From Spirochaetota bacterium (GTDB lineage: Bacteria; Spirochaetota; UBA4802; JAFGDQ01), in contig JAFGSG010000052.1 of NCBI GenBank assembly GCA_016934735.1, positions 1-64,000 on the forward strand: a stretch of 64,000 nt of DNA, written 5' to 3'. The notes below the pieces were generated by a model. That model was not told the DNA's origin, ran no database searches, and worked only from the letters and a program-made list of their open reading frames with translations. Below are positions 7,799 to 17,264 of the stretch, in pieces; position 1 is the stretch's first letter, and every line of letters starts with the position of its first letter. The translations under genes were made by a program, and so were the position numbers.

Positions 7799-8737
7799 TT
7801 ATTCAGTCTTTTTGTACTTTTCCAAAACCATTTTTATTTTATCCCGGATTATTTTTTTGATATGAGGCGGTTCCAGAACTTCGACACTTTCGCCGTAACT
7901 GAGAATAAAAGAATATACCCATTCGTCTTCTGGATATGATACTCTTACGATCATATCCCCATTCTCCAGAATCTCTATCTGCTCTTCTTCAAAATAATCT
8001 TCAACTTTTACTCTGGCCGCAGGAGAAAATTTTAATACAATAGGAGTTTCCGGCTGAGTTTCATCCTTCTGATTGATATATTTCTCATGGGATTGATCTT
8101 TCCTGGTAAAATTTTGTTCAAGTACCTGGATATTTTTAATCCTTGAAAGCCTGAATATACGAAAATTATTTCTTTCACGGCAGAAAGCGAAAAGATACCA
8201 TATATAACCCCTCATGATTAAAGTCATAGGCTCTATGATGCGTTCCAGTTTTTCCCCTTTTATATTAGTGTATATAATCCGTAACAGTTTATTATCTGCA
8301 ATTGAGCGCTGAATCACCTTAAGGTTATTTTTATATTTTTCGCTGTGTCCGTAAGGCGCAATGTCAATGACCATCTGCCTGAAGAACAGCTCCATCTCTT
8401 CAGCTTTTTCTTTTGGTACAAGATTGCTGATTTTTTCAATTGCATTTTCCACTTCACTGTTTTTCAGTCCGGTATTAATGCCCTTTAAAGCGCTAAGAAT
8501 AGTAAGCATGTCATTCAGTGTAAGTAGCTGGCGGTCGATCTTGTAATTTTCCATTATGCCGAATCCGCCGTCATTGCCCGGATACGAGACAACCGGAATT
8601 CCCGCAAGATTAATCGCATCGATGTCCCTGTAAATTGTTCTGACAGAAACCTCGAATTTTTCCGCAAGCTCCCGTGCACTTATCCTGTCCCTGTTTAAAA
8701 GCATAACTGTTATTGCAAGCATTCTGTCGATGCGCAT
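7799..8737 (-). CDS. YafY-type HTH/WYL-domain transcriptional regulator
   Basis: The 312-residue protein begins with a DeoR-like winged helix (SARELAEKFEVSVRTIYRDI, about residues 18-37) and continues to a WYL domain (YIWYLFAFCRERNNFRIFRL, about 185-204) and a WCX-like C-terminal domain. These regulators sense ligands, often nucleic acid fragments or small molecules, and repress or activate nearby genes. Full family length. No strong Shine-Dalgarno is seen. No obvious target lies next to it; the broken nucleotidyltransferase pair is the nearest neighbour, convergent. Confidence 0.9.
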   Translation of the reverse strand: MRIDRMLAITVMLLNRDRISARELAEKFEVSVRTIYRDIDAINLAGIPVVSYPGNDGGFGIMENYKIDRQLLTLNDMLTILSALKGINTGLKNSEVENAIEKISNLVPKEKAEEMELFFRQMVIDIAPYGHSEKYKNNLKVIQRSIADNKLLRIIYTNIKGEKLERIIEPMTLIMRGYIWYLFAFCRERNNFRIFRLSRIKNIQVLEQNFTRKDQSHEKYINQKDETQPETPIVLKFSPAARVKVEDYFEEEQIEILENGDMIVRVSYPEDEWVYSFILSYGESVEVLEPPHIKKIIRDKIKMVLEKYKKTE

Positions 8738-9032
8738 AAGCTGTTTTAATCATCCTGTTCTAAAAATTAAATATTTCTATGAGAAACAATATTACATGCT
8801 AAATGCATATAATTTATAAACTTATGTCAATGACCTGTAAATAATAATATTGAAATTACAGTAATTATTATACTGTTTTTATACTTTTATTCTAATGGGT
8901 ATAATGATGCCGATAATACTGCTTAACTGCAGGCAGCACTTCACGACAATTTTTTTGTGTTCAGGCTGAAGCACTTGCTGATTAAAAATTTTTATTAGTT
9001 CTTTATCGGATTACCTGAAGGTCACGGCTGAC

Positions 9033-10673
9033 TTAGTCTTTTATGCCCGCCCTGGAATCGATGGAAGCTCTGATGAAATCTTTGAACAGAGGATGAGGTT
9101 TTACGGGTTTTGACTTGAACTCCGGATGGAACTGCGTGGCAATGTACCATGGGTGGTCGCTCAGCTCAATGGTTTCTACCAGATTGCTCTGCGGATTTAC
9201 CCCGCCGAAAACCATGCCATGTTTCTCATAGAGCTCTTTATACTTGAGAGTGAACTCCAGACGATGCCTGTGCCGCTCCATATAAGAATCCATACCATAT
9301 ATTTTTTTGATTTTACTGCCTTCCTTGAAAACGCACTCGTAAGCGCCAAGCCTCATTGTGCCGCCCTTGTCGGTAATGATCTCCTGATCAGCCAGATATG
9401 AAATTACCGGATGCGGGGTATTCTGATCGATCTCGCGCGTATGCGCGTCTTTAAGGCCGCAAACGTTCCTGCCGAATTCGATTACAGCGCAGTGAAGCCC
9501 CAGGCATATCCCGAAATACGGTGTGTTGTTTTTTCTTGCATACCCGGCAGCTGCAATCTTTCCCTCAATGCCGCGGTCTCCGAAACCTCCGGGTACAAGC
9601 AGGCCGTCTATTCCTTCAAAGAAGGAAGATATATCGCCATCGCACTTTTTTTCTATTAGTTCAGAGTCGACCCGTATTATATTAAGTTCGGCATTATTCC
9701 CGGCAGCTCCATGAAGAAGAGCTTCATAAAGCGAACGGTAGGCATCCTGAAGAGATATGTACTTGCCTACAACAGCAATATTCACTTTTTTTGAAGGCTC
9801 TTTAAGAGATTTTGTAAAACTTCCCCATTCCGGGATATGCGCGCGCGAGCTGTCCAGGCCGAAATGGTCCAAAACAACAGTATCGTATTCGTTATTGTGA
9901 AGCATGTCCGGGATTTCATAAATAGAGCTTTTAATATCAACTGCGGAGATTACGTTCCTGTTGGATACGTTGCAGAAAAGCGATATCTTGTTTCTCATGT
10001 CTTCGGAAAGTTCAGACGCTGTTCTGCATAAAAGAATGTCAGGGATTACCCCAATCTGCATGAGTTCCTTAACTGAATGCTGAGTAGGTTTGGTCTTCTG
10101 CTCTCCTGCAACGGTTATCGTCGGAACCAGGGTAAGATGTACATTCATTACTCTTTTTGCACCAAGTTCCTGGCGCACCTGCCTCATTGCTTCAAGGAAA
10201 GGAAAGGATTCAATGTCGCCCACAGTGCCCCCTATCTCTATTAAAACAAAATCAAGGCTAGTATCAGCTTTGACAACATCATAAATCCTTTTTTTTATTT
10301 CATCTGTTATATGGGGTATTACCTGGACGGTTCTGCCAAGGTATTCCCCTTTTCTTTCTCTCTGAATAACTGTGTTGTAAATCTGTCCTGTGGAAACCGA
10401 ATTCTTTCTTGTAAGTTTCGCATTTGTGAATCTTTCGTAATAGCCAAGATCAAGGTCGGTCTCCGCGCCGTCTTCGGTGACATATACCTCTCCGTGCTGG
10501 AACGGGCTCATTGTGCCCGGATCAATATTTATGTATGGATCCATTTTTATTATGGATATCTTATAACCATGCCCTTCAAGCAACAATCCCAGCGAAGCCG
10601 TTGATATCCCCTTGCCTAAAGACGAACATACGCCGCCTGTAATAAAAATAAATCTTGTTTTAATGCTGTTCAT
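9033..10673 (-). CDS. pyrG: CTP synthase
   Basis: A full-length (546-residue) CTP synthase, converting UTP, ATP and glutamine to CTP. The N-terminal synthetase domain has [14 protein letters not shown] and the [20 protein letters not shown] block. The C-terminal class I glutamine amidotransferase domain has GGFGDRG, the nucleophile Cys in YFGICLGLH, and the His-Glu pair in TQFHPEF. No residue that I can check is missing. It is transcribed alone, with 278 bases to the divergent PilZ gene. Confidence 0.98.
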   Translation of the reverse strand: MNSIKTRFIFITGGVCSSLGKGISTASLGLLLEGHGYKISIIKMDPYINIDPGTMSPFQHGEVYVTEDGAETDLDLGYYERFTNAKLTRKNSVSTGQIYNTVIQRERKGEYLGRTVQVIPHITDEIKKRIYDVVKADTSLDFVLIEIGGTVGDIESFPFLEAMRQVRQELGAKRVMNVHLTLVPTITVAGEQKTKPTQHSVKELMQIGVIPDILLCRTASELSEDMRNKISLFCNVSNRNVISAVDIKSSIYEIPDMLHNNEYDTVVLDHFGLDSSRAHIPEWGSFTKSLKEPSKKVNIAVVGKYISLQDAYRSLYEALLHGAAGNNAELNIIRVDSELIEKKCDGDISSFFEGIDGLLVPGGFGDRGIEGKIAAAGYARKNNTPYFGICLGLHCAVIEFGRNVCGLKDAHTREIDQNTPHPVISYLADQEIITDKGGTMRLGAYECVFKEGSKIKKIYGMDSYMERHRHRLEFTLKYKELYEKHGMVFGGVNPQSNLVETIELSDHPWYIATQFHPEFKSKPVKPHPLFKDFIRASIDSRAGIKD

Positions 10674-10818
10674 AAATGCCTGCTGTTTAAAATTTGCAGT
10701 TCAATTTTCATGACTGTATAACTTACCTCTAAAAACTTACTGATTTTCAATCCTTAAAGTCAATATAGATTTGTTACGATATATTAAATAAATGTAAAAT
10801 AATCATATTAAACAAAGC

Positions 10819-10837
10819 TTGACATTCATATTGTCAA
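10819..10837. promoter_or_regulatory. Inverted repeat/-35-like site upstream of PilZ gene
   Basis: TTGACA and TGTCAA face each other across 7 bases. The left half is a perfect -35 hexamer; ATTATA begins 18 bases after it, giving a plausible plus-strand promoter ~110 bases before the PilZ gene. The symmetry could also be an operator. Support is from sequence only. Confidence 0.4.
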
Positions 10838-10951
10838 AAGTGATTATATAGTATAATCTATAAAGGTGGGCATTAAAGCAGTTAACTTAAAAATAATACA
10901 GGCAGATAATATATTTATTTTAACAGGTTCTTATTATTTAAGGAAAAGACA

Positions 10952-11320
10952 ATGAACGAAAAAAGAGAATTCCCCCGCTATTCATGTAAATTTCCGGTTA
11001 AGTTTAAGTTTTATGAAGGCAATCCGGATGAAATTGAAATTGCATCATCCAGTCCTGTAAAAGGGAAAGGAACAATAATTGATATAAGCAAAGGAGGAAC
11101 CTTTCTTGTATCAAATTCCAGAGTAAATATTAATATACCGATAATATTGACTTTCTCTTCAGGCGGCAAAAAGAATAATCTTAGCGGGATTATTGTCAGG
11201 ACAGGATTGCTTAAAAATAATCCTTCAGAAGTTGCCCAAAGATACGCGGGCCAGAAAGTGAAAGGCGACGCTTATATAGCAGTCAAGTTTGATACTCCAA
11301 TGGAAAATATCATACAATAA
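10952..11320 (+). CDS. PilZ domain protein
   Basis: A 122-residue single-domain PilZ protein. The c-di-GMP-binding arginines appear in the short N-terminal motif EKREFPRY (RxxxR-like) and the second motif DISKGGTFLVS matches the D/NxSxxG signature. It should be a cytoplasmic c-di-GMP receptor acting on motility, exopolysaccharide or adhesion. The next gene (11379) follows after 58 bases on the same strand and may share its transcript. Confidence 0.88.
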   Translation: MNEKREFPRYSCKFPVKFKFYEGNPDEIEIASSSPVKGKGTIIDISKGGTFLVSNSRVNINIPIILTFSSGGKKNNLSGIIVRTGLLKNNPSEVAQRYAGQKVKGDAYIAVKFDTPMENIIQ

Positions 11321-11378
11321 ATATCAAACTGATATTAAATCCGGCATCCAAATTACACTCTATACTAAATGATATTTT

Positions 11379-12245
11379 ATGAAAACAACATTTATTAAAA
11401 TAAATGATATTTCCGAAATAAATCCTTCAAAAGTATCTGTTCACGACCTGAATAACAGATATATCGATAAGGAAGGAAAGATGTTTGGTTTAAAATATAA
11501 CAGAAAAACAAGAAAAGTAAGCATTATAAGAATAATACGCACTCCGGCGAAGTCAGCTGAGTATTTTAACCAGTTGCTAAGAACACAGAAAAAAGAAGAA
11601 AGGCTCAATCATAGAAATAACTCAGAAAAGTCCGCAGTATATAAATCCGCAAATCTTAATGAAATTAATCCGGAGAATGAATATTCATTTGATTTTAACA
11701 GTTTCATCAGTGAGACAATAGAACTTATGCAGACCCACAAGTCAAGAATTTCGGGTATAATGATGAACATTAAAAATTCCCGGATGATCCCTGAAGCCGA
11801 TAAAATAAATTCAACTGAGTTAAATGACCTGTTCAGAAATCTTGAAATTGACGGGATAATAAGGATCGATAAAGCTCTTACTGATTATAAAGAAATAAAA
11901 AATTATCCAAGATCGCTTACATATTATCTTTCAAAACTTGACTCCAGGAACAGAAGAACAGTTGAGGAGTTGGATACTGATTCCAGAAAAATGACTTTTG
12001 TGCTTGCTGCAGAAATGTATTATGCTATTAAAACCTTATACAGAACATTATTTAAAATAATAAATGACTTAAATAACTTTATTAACAGAATAAATCCCGG
12101 CGGGCCAAAGGATATTACAAGCGCTGAAAGACAATATTTTATCGATGCTAAAATATCAGTCGAAAATACCATTACTGAAATTTCCGTTCTTTTCGAAAAA
12201 TTAAGATCATTTGAAGATTATATCAATGATGCCGGAAATTTTTAA
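11379..12245 (+). CDS. Unrecognised Lys/Asn-rich helical protein
   Basis: I do not recognise this 288-residue protein. It has no signal peptide or membrane helix. The first ~60 residues contain a strand-rich stretch around FGLKYNRKTRKVSIIRI; residues ~110-285 are mostly amphipathic helix with long spacing of Leu/Ile, suggesting a helical bundle or coiled coil. Base composition is like its neighbours. It follows the PilZ gene and precedes a lipoprotein gene by 52 bases, so a shared envelope or c-di-GMP-linked role is possible but unproven. Confidence 0.7.
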   Translation: MKTTFIKINDISEINPSKVSVHDLNNRYIDKEGKMFGLKYNRKTRKVSIIRIIRTPAKSAEYFNQLLRTQKKEERLNHRNNSEKSAVYKSANLNEINPENEYSFDFNSFISETIELMQTHKSRISGIMMNIKNSRMIPEADKINSTELNDLFRNLEIDGIIRIDKALTDYKEIKNYPRSLTYYLSKLDSRNRRTVEELDTDSRKMTFVLAAEMYYAIKTLYRTLFKIINDLNNFINRINPGGPKDITSAERQYFIDAKISVENTITEISVLFEKLRSFEDYINDAGNF

Positions 12246-12297
12246 TTAAATGAACGGCGGCTTTCTATAAAAAAACTAATATTTAAAAAGTAAAAAA

Positions 12298-13128
12298 ATG
12301 AATCTTTTAAAAATTCCGATAATATTATTATTATTAATTTTTGCAGGTGTAGTAGTCGCGGGTTGCGGCGACCGAAACATTCGTTTGTCCGATGACGGTT
12401 ATAATACCGGTGCATCTTTAAAAAATATAAAAGGATATAAAGACACACAAATAAATCTGGGAAGTTTTTATAATAATGCTGCAAAAGCAAAACGTTATGC
12501 CTATTTCAGCACCGATAAGTCAGTATCTTATTCTACGAACAGCCTGCTTCCGGATTATATGTGGTATTGTTTTAAAAAAGCTTTTACCGAAATCGGGATG
12601 CTGGTTAACGAGACCGATGAGGCTCCATCATTATCCCTTATAATAAACGACATAAACGATACAGGTCTAAAATGTGATATCAACCTGTATAAAGATGACG
12701 GTCTGGAGTATGTTAAGGAACTAATCGTTACTATGCCGGCTGTTTCCGGCACCGCTGACAGCGATCCCACTTTGCTCGAAAAAAAAGCATATGATATGAT
12801 GGATGCTGTTATTGCAGCATTATTGAACGATAAAGAGTTTAAAACCAGTTTATCCAAAGCTCCAGCCGTAGCAGTCGATAAAAAGATTAAAGGTACACTT
12901 GTGGGCATAGTTAAAGCTGTTGATACCGCAGCCAATGAAATAATTGTCGGTTCCGGAAGGATTGCAAATATGGTGAGTATCGGCGATACTATTTATGCAG
13001 AAACCGATGGCGGCAGAATCAATATGGAAGTCAGCTTTCCCATGCAGACAATTGCCAGGTGCAGGATCCTCGAGAAAGATAGAAAAAGCATCACAAAAAT
13101 ACAAAAGGGAGATATGGTATATAAATAA
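12298..13128 (+). CDS. Predicted lipoprotein of unknown function
   Basis: The 276-residue product has a lipoprotein signal: MNLLKIPI, a hydrophobic core and the lipobox VVAGC with Cys23, so it should be lipid-anchored in the envelope. The C-terminal part (about residues 195-276) is a small beta-rich domain with GTLVGIVKAVDTAANEIIVG and VSIGDTIYAE, similar in style to the domains of CsgG-associated or LPP20-type lipoproteins. It converges with the CsgG/PEGA/TPR gene (26 bases between stops). Specific function unknown. Confidence 0.75.
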   Translation: MNLLKIPIILLLLIFAGVVVAGCGDRNIRLSDDGYNTGASLKNIKGYKDTQINLGSFYNNAAKAKRYAYFSTDKSVSYSTNSLLPDYMWYCFKKAFTEIGMLVNETDEAPSLSLIINDINDTGLKCDINLYKDDGLEYVKELIVTMPAVSGTADSDPTLLEKKAYDMMDAVIAALLNDKEFKTSLSKAPAVAVDKKIKGTLVGIVKAVDTAANEIIVGSGRIANMVSIGDTIYAETDGGRINMEVSFPMQTIARCRILEKDRKSITKIQKGDMVYK

Positions 13129-13154
13129 TTCCTTACCTGCCCTGCTATAAAAAA

Positions 13155-14645
13155 TTAAAAATCAGATTCACCGGCCTTTGCCATTTCTGCAGCAAATGTT
13201 TCCGGATATCTTTTTATAATATAATTAACTATCTCTTTGGCCATTAATTCATCATCCATTTCCCTGTAACAATTGGCCATTCCATAATATGCTTCCGCTC
13301 TGATATTGGTATCCGGGTACTTGTTGACCAGAGCCTGGAATGTATCTAAAGCTTCGTTGTACTTTTTTAAATTAACCAGAAGTACATGCCCCATTCTATA
13401 GTAAGCGACATCCGCTTCCCTTGTATCTCCGTATTTTTGAATAAATTCTTTATAGCTTTCAACAGCAGCAGCGTAATTTTTTTTCCGCTCAAAGTTCTGG
13501 GCAGTGAAAATCAATTTCTTATCGACTGACGAAAGAGGAATATTCAAATAGTTTATTTTTTTCGGCTCGATGTCAATCTCCGATATAATGGTTTGATATC
13601 CGTCGAGCTGCACTCTGATATTATGCTTTCCTTTATCCAGAGATATAAGTACCGGCGAGCTACCTGCCGGGTCATTATCAATTAGTACTGCAGCGCCCGA
13701 AGGGCGGGTTGTAAGATTTAATGTTCCTATTTTATTATTCAGCGAGTTTTCAATATTTTTTGCCATCTGTCTTGCAAGCGGCCTGAACGCCTTTGGAGAG
13801 GATATTTCGAGATGATCCATGAACACGACTTTTTTATTTGAAGTATTGATTACCTGATAATTAATACAGATTATGTCATTATATGATCTTATATCGCCCC
13901 TCAGCATATAACCAACGTTATTCTTAAGAAATATCTCATACGAGCTGTTGTTCTCAATAATTCCCGCCATTTCGAGAGCTTTCTCCACGATCAGTGTTTT
14001 TGAATTAGTCCTCTCCCTTGCCCATAATCCTCTCAATGCTCCTATCTCGCTGTTGAGCATTTCAGCAAAGAACTCCCCGTAGCCGGATTTAATGGAGGAT
14101 TCTGTTTCGTCCCGGAATTTATAAACCTCCAGGGTCGATGCATCCTTTGCTTCCATTTCTTTCTGTTCAAGATTTTCCATTGTGAAAGTGTAATAAATAT
14201 CCTTTCCTATATACCCGGCAGCCGACTCTGAATCAAATGAATTTATTCCTGATGAATGTACGATCTTCCATGTGTCTATATTGACTGCCCTGGCATCCAC
14301 TTCGCAGTTTGTCCCTGCTTTGTAAACAGAGCCTACAATAAGATAATTTACTTTAAGCAATCCGGACATGTCTTTTAATGCATCTGCATTTTTAAGCCCC
14401 AGCTGTATTTTTTCCAGATTATCGATATATGACTGTATTTCACCTTTCCTTCGTATTGTAAATCTGCCAAGATCAATCAGGCTCTTTTCGATGATGTCGG
14501 ACGACGAAATACCCAGATTGCCCAAGTCAGCCTCCTCGGAAAGAGTATTAAAGCTGGTTACGGCCATCCTGTCCTTCTTATCCTCCTGCGGCATAACAGA
14601 AACGGATACAGCCAAAAGAATAGTACACAATAATGTTTTTTTCAC
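13155..14645 (-). CDS. Exported CsgG-like/PEGA/TPR protein
   Basis: I start at a GTG (14645) because GGAGGG lies 6 bases upstream; it overlaps the stop of the upstream TPR gene by one base. The 496-residue product has a signal peptide (KKTLLCTILLAVSVSVMP), a CsgG/TolB-like region (MAVTSFNTLSEEADLG..., LLKVNYLIVGSVYK), a PEGA domain (TTRPSGAAVLIDNDPAGSSP) and three C-terminal TPR/YbgF-like repeats ending AEAYYGMANCYREM. It is probably an envelope scaffold. PEGA domains of this sort are frequent in spirochaetes and other diderms. Confidence 0.8.
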   Translation of the reverse strand: MKKTLLCTILLAVSVSVMPQEDKKDRMAVTSFNTLSEEADLGNLGISSSDIIEKSLIDLGRFTIRRKGEIQSYIDNLEKIQLGLKNADALKDMSGLLKVNYLIVGSVYKAGTNCEVDARAVNIDTWKIVHSSGINSFDSESAAGYIGKDIYYTFTMENLEQKEMEAKDASTLEVYKFRDETESSIKSGYGEFFAEMLNSEIGALRGLWARERTNSKTLIVEKALEMAGIIENNSSYEIFLKNNVGYMLRGDIRSYNDIICINYQVINTSNKKVVFMDHLEISSPKAFRPLARQMAKNIENSLNNKIGTLNLTTRPSGAAVLIDNDPAGSSPVLISLDKGKHNIRVQLDGYQTIISEIDIEPKKINYLNIPLSSVDKKLIFTAQNFERKKNYAAAVESYKEFIQKYGDTREADVAYYRMGHVLLVNLKKYNEALDTFQALVNKYPDTNIRAEAYYGMANCYREMDDELMAKEIVNYIIKRYPETFAAEMAKAGESDF

Positions 14646-15403
14646 TATTTGCCCTCCAGACCGGCTATCCATATCTTCACTACCTTTCTTTCCGGGGCAT
14701 TCGGCCTTAACCTTAGATAGGTTCTGTAATTTTCAATTGCCTTATGTTTGTCTTTCATTCTTAGATCATATATAATCCCAAGATTTTTATAAGCCTTTGC
14801 AAAATCCGGCTGAAGTTCTATTACTTTATTAAGGGATTCTATTGCGTCTTTGTTCCTGCCCATCATTGAATACACAACGCTAATGTTGTTGTAGGCCTGA
14901 TAATGTTTATCGTCAAATTTTACAGCCAGATTGTATTCCGCGATCGCCTGTGCCGGTTTCCCAATTTTATAGTACAGATTTCCTAGCTCAAAATGCGCGG
15001 CTGGAAGCCTGCTGTCCAGCCGGATTGCGGTTAAGAGTTCATTTTCAGATTCTTCGTATCTTGACATTCTTAGATACGCCAAACCTTTGATATAATGTGA
15101 TTGTGCGAGATTGGGCTGATATTTAATCGCTGCGTTCACGCTTTTTAAAGCTCCGCTGATATTGCCTTTTTCCACTTCGTATAGTGATATATTCTCATGT
15201 ATGCTGGCGCGTTCAAAATCATCCTTGGCATCCTTGAGAGAATCCTCTAGTTTTCTTATCTCCCTATTGATATTCGCTTCACCTGCGGCTTTTATGCTCT
15301 CATTAATTATTTTATTATCAATCGCATCCCTGTCCCTGCTTTTCCCGCAATATGACATCAGCAATACACAAATCAATACAATAGGAATGGAATTTTTATT
15401 CAT
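14645..15403 (-). CDS. TPR-repeat lipoprotein
   Basis: The start at 15403 puts a proper lipoprotein signal at the N-terminus (MNKNSIPIVLICVLLMSYC; Cys19 in a SYCGK lipobox); the in-frame ATGs further upstream would bury it. The 252-residue protein has about five TPR units between residues 65 and 235 (for example LAQSHYIKGLAYLRMSRYEE and PAAHFELGNLYYKIGKPAQA). It is likely a protein-interaction platform in the periplasm. The stop/start junction with the next gene overlaps, so the two are coupled. Confidence 0.83.
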   Translation of the reverse strand: MNKNSIPIVLICVLLMSYCGKSRDRDAIDNKIINESIKAAGEANINREIRKLEDSLKDAKDDFERASIHENISLYEVEKGNISGALKSVNAAIKYQPNLAQSHYIKGLAYLRMSRYEESENELLTAIRLDSRLPAAHFELGNLYYKIGKPAQAIAEYNLAVKFDDKHYQAYNNISVVYSMMGRNKDAIESLNKVIELQPDFAKAYKNLGIIYDLRMKDKHKAIENYRTYLRLRPNAPERKVVKIWIAGLEGK

Positions 15404-15528
15404 TACTGTTCGTCCCATATAAATGAAGTTGATGCAGAATATCACGCCAATGGCGAATGTCAATATAATTTCCCGCTTACTAATCTATACCGATAAACAA
15501 ATCAGTTACTTTAAGATATTTAAAAGCC

Positions 15529-15730
15529 ATCTCAAAAATATGATTTTGGATAAATAGCTGACTTTAAATTGAAAAACATTACAAAATTTTCTGCGGAATC
15601 AAACCTTCCTGGTTAGTTTTTTATGCTTTTGAGAGCTTTTGCATCAGGTCTGAAAGGCGTCCTCAAAAATTTTGTAATGTTTTTCAATTTATTTAAAGAC
15701 AAAAATTATTTTTGAGATCACTTGTAGTAT
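15529..15730. repeat. 202-bp repeat, copy B (core inverted)
   Basis: Second copy of the element at 1994-2195, of exactly the same length, with the same outer flanks in the same orientation. The inverted arms are perfect here (25 of 25 bases; 15566-15590 and 15665-15690 region). The 74-bp core at 15591-15664 is reversed relative to copy A, with two base differences. The element fills most of the gap between the TPR lipoprotein gene and the M16 gene end. No ORF is inside. Confidence 0.9.
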
Positions 15731-15849
15731 TAAATTATTATTTAATTCAGGGCGTGGATGCTACAGTGTCAGGTATAAAAAGCAGACAAATTAAAACAGG
15801 TTAATAGCCATAACCGATTGTATAAAAAGAAACACTTACACTGAGTAGC

Positions 15850-17253
15850 TTACTCTATTATGACAACATTTCCAAACTTACTCAGGCTTTTTTCCAGTTC
15901 TTTTCTTCCGATGATAAGCTTTATAAGTCCTTTGCCGAAAAGTTCTCCTGAACTTTTTTGTATTTCATTTTTAGAAACGCTGTTCATGCCTTTCACATAA
16001 TTAAAAAGGAATGAGTCCGGCAATCCGTTGTAGCTTAAAAATGAATATTTTCTCAAAATGCTTGCCGGCGTGTCGAATTCAAATATATAACTGTTTTTAA
16101 TCGAATCCTTGGCTAATTTTAACTCTTCATCTTTAACATGATATTTTGACATGTTCTCTATGTTTTCCAGCATCAGCGATAAAGCCGTGTCCGCTGTTTC
16201 GCTCCTGGTCTGTGCATAGGCCAGAAAGACACCGGTGTGTTTTCTGAATCTTACAACAGACTGGACAGCATATGCCAGGCCTCTCTTTACCCTTATTTCA
16301 TGCATCAGCCTGGAATTGAAACTGCTCCCGCCTAAAATATCATTCATTAATGAAAGCGCGTAAAAATCTGGATCTTTAATACCAGGGGCTGCACTGCCAA
16401 CAACTATCACCGCCTGCGGAATATCCTTAGGAAGCAGATAAATATTTTTTGTTTTTTCAGCCATCGAAACTTTAAGAAAACTTATATTTGCAGTATAATT
16501 CATTACAGAGCCTTCTTTAAGCGCGTTAAATCTATTTAAATTATTTTCGACTTCATTCAAGCCAAGCGAACTTGCTGTTCCCACAATAATATTTTTAGCG
16601 GTGAAATATTTATTCAGCGTATTTTCCAAATCACTAACAGTAATTGAATTTATGCTTTTTTCAGTTGGATATGCGCCGTAGCCTGTGCCATTAAAAATAA
16701 TTTCTCTTGCCTTTTCAAAAGCCAGCATATCAGGGCTGTCCTGTTTTCTCCTCAGGTCTTCCAGGATCAGTGATCTTGCGTTCTCAATTATTTTGGAGTC
16801 CAGGTTGGGGTTCAATACAATGTCTGTAAGCATTTCGAACGCGAGAGCGGAATATTTTTCCATCACTTCAATAATTATATAAGTCTCCTCAAATGAAGCC
16901 TCAACCCGAAAGCGCCCTCCAATACTCTCTATTGTGCTGTGCAGTTTATCTGCCGGATATTTCTTTGACCCGGCAAGTGAAAGGGTTTGAGCGAGAAAAT
17001 CCGCGATTCCCGCGTTTGTATTATCCTCATATAGTTTGCCGAAACCCGCTGAAAGTACAATTATTGTGCGCGGAAGCTCATCCTTAATATAAAATAATCT
17101 AAGGCCGTTCTTTGCTGTTAACGACTTTATCCCTGGCAGATCAATATTATCTATTTTAACATCATTCGAGTCCGCAAAGACACTGTGATAATACGGCTCA
17201 GCCTGTGTTAAGGCAATTGTAAAAATAATACACAATATTACTAATTTTTTCAT
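15850..17253 (-). CDS. M16 peptidase-like protein, catalytic motif absent
   Basis: A 467-residue exported M16 (insulinase/PqqL) family protein with a signal peptide (KLVILCIIFTIALTQAEP). The fold is clear (KNGLRLFYIKDELPRTIIVLS, then GGSSFNSRLMHEIRVKRGLAYAV in the second half), but the HxxEH zinc motif is not present where it should be: the region reads GIADFLAQTLSLAG. It is therefore likely the non-catalytic partner of the active M16 encoded 11 bases upstream, as in two-subunit M16B peptidases. It probably acts in the periplasm. Confidence 0.9.
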   Translation of the reverse strand: MKKLVILCIIFTIALTQAEPYYHSVFADSNDVKIDNIDLPGIKSLTAKNGLRLFYIKDELPRTIIVLSAGFGKLYEDNTNAGIADFLAQTLSLAGSKKYPADKLHSTIESIGGRFRVEASFEETYIIIEVMEKYSALAFEMLTDIVLNPNLDSKIIENARSLILEDLRRKQDSPDMLAFEKAREIIFNGTGYGAYPTEKSINSITVSDLENTLNKYFTAKNIIVGTASSLGLNEVENNLNRFNALKEGSVMNYTANISFLKVSMAEKTKNIYLLPKDIPQAVIVVGSAAPGIKDPDFYALSLMNDILGGSSFNSRLMHEIRVKRGLAYAVQSVVRFRKHTGVFLAYAQTRSETADTALSLMLENIENMSKYHVKDEELKLAKDSIKNSYIFEFDTPASILRKYSFLSYNGLPDSFLFNYVKGMNSVSKNEIQKSSGELFGKGLIKLIIGRKELEKSLSKFGNVVIIE

Positions 17254-17264
17254 AAATGCGATAT

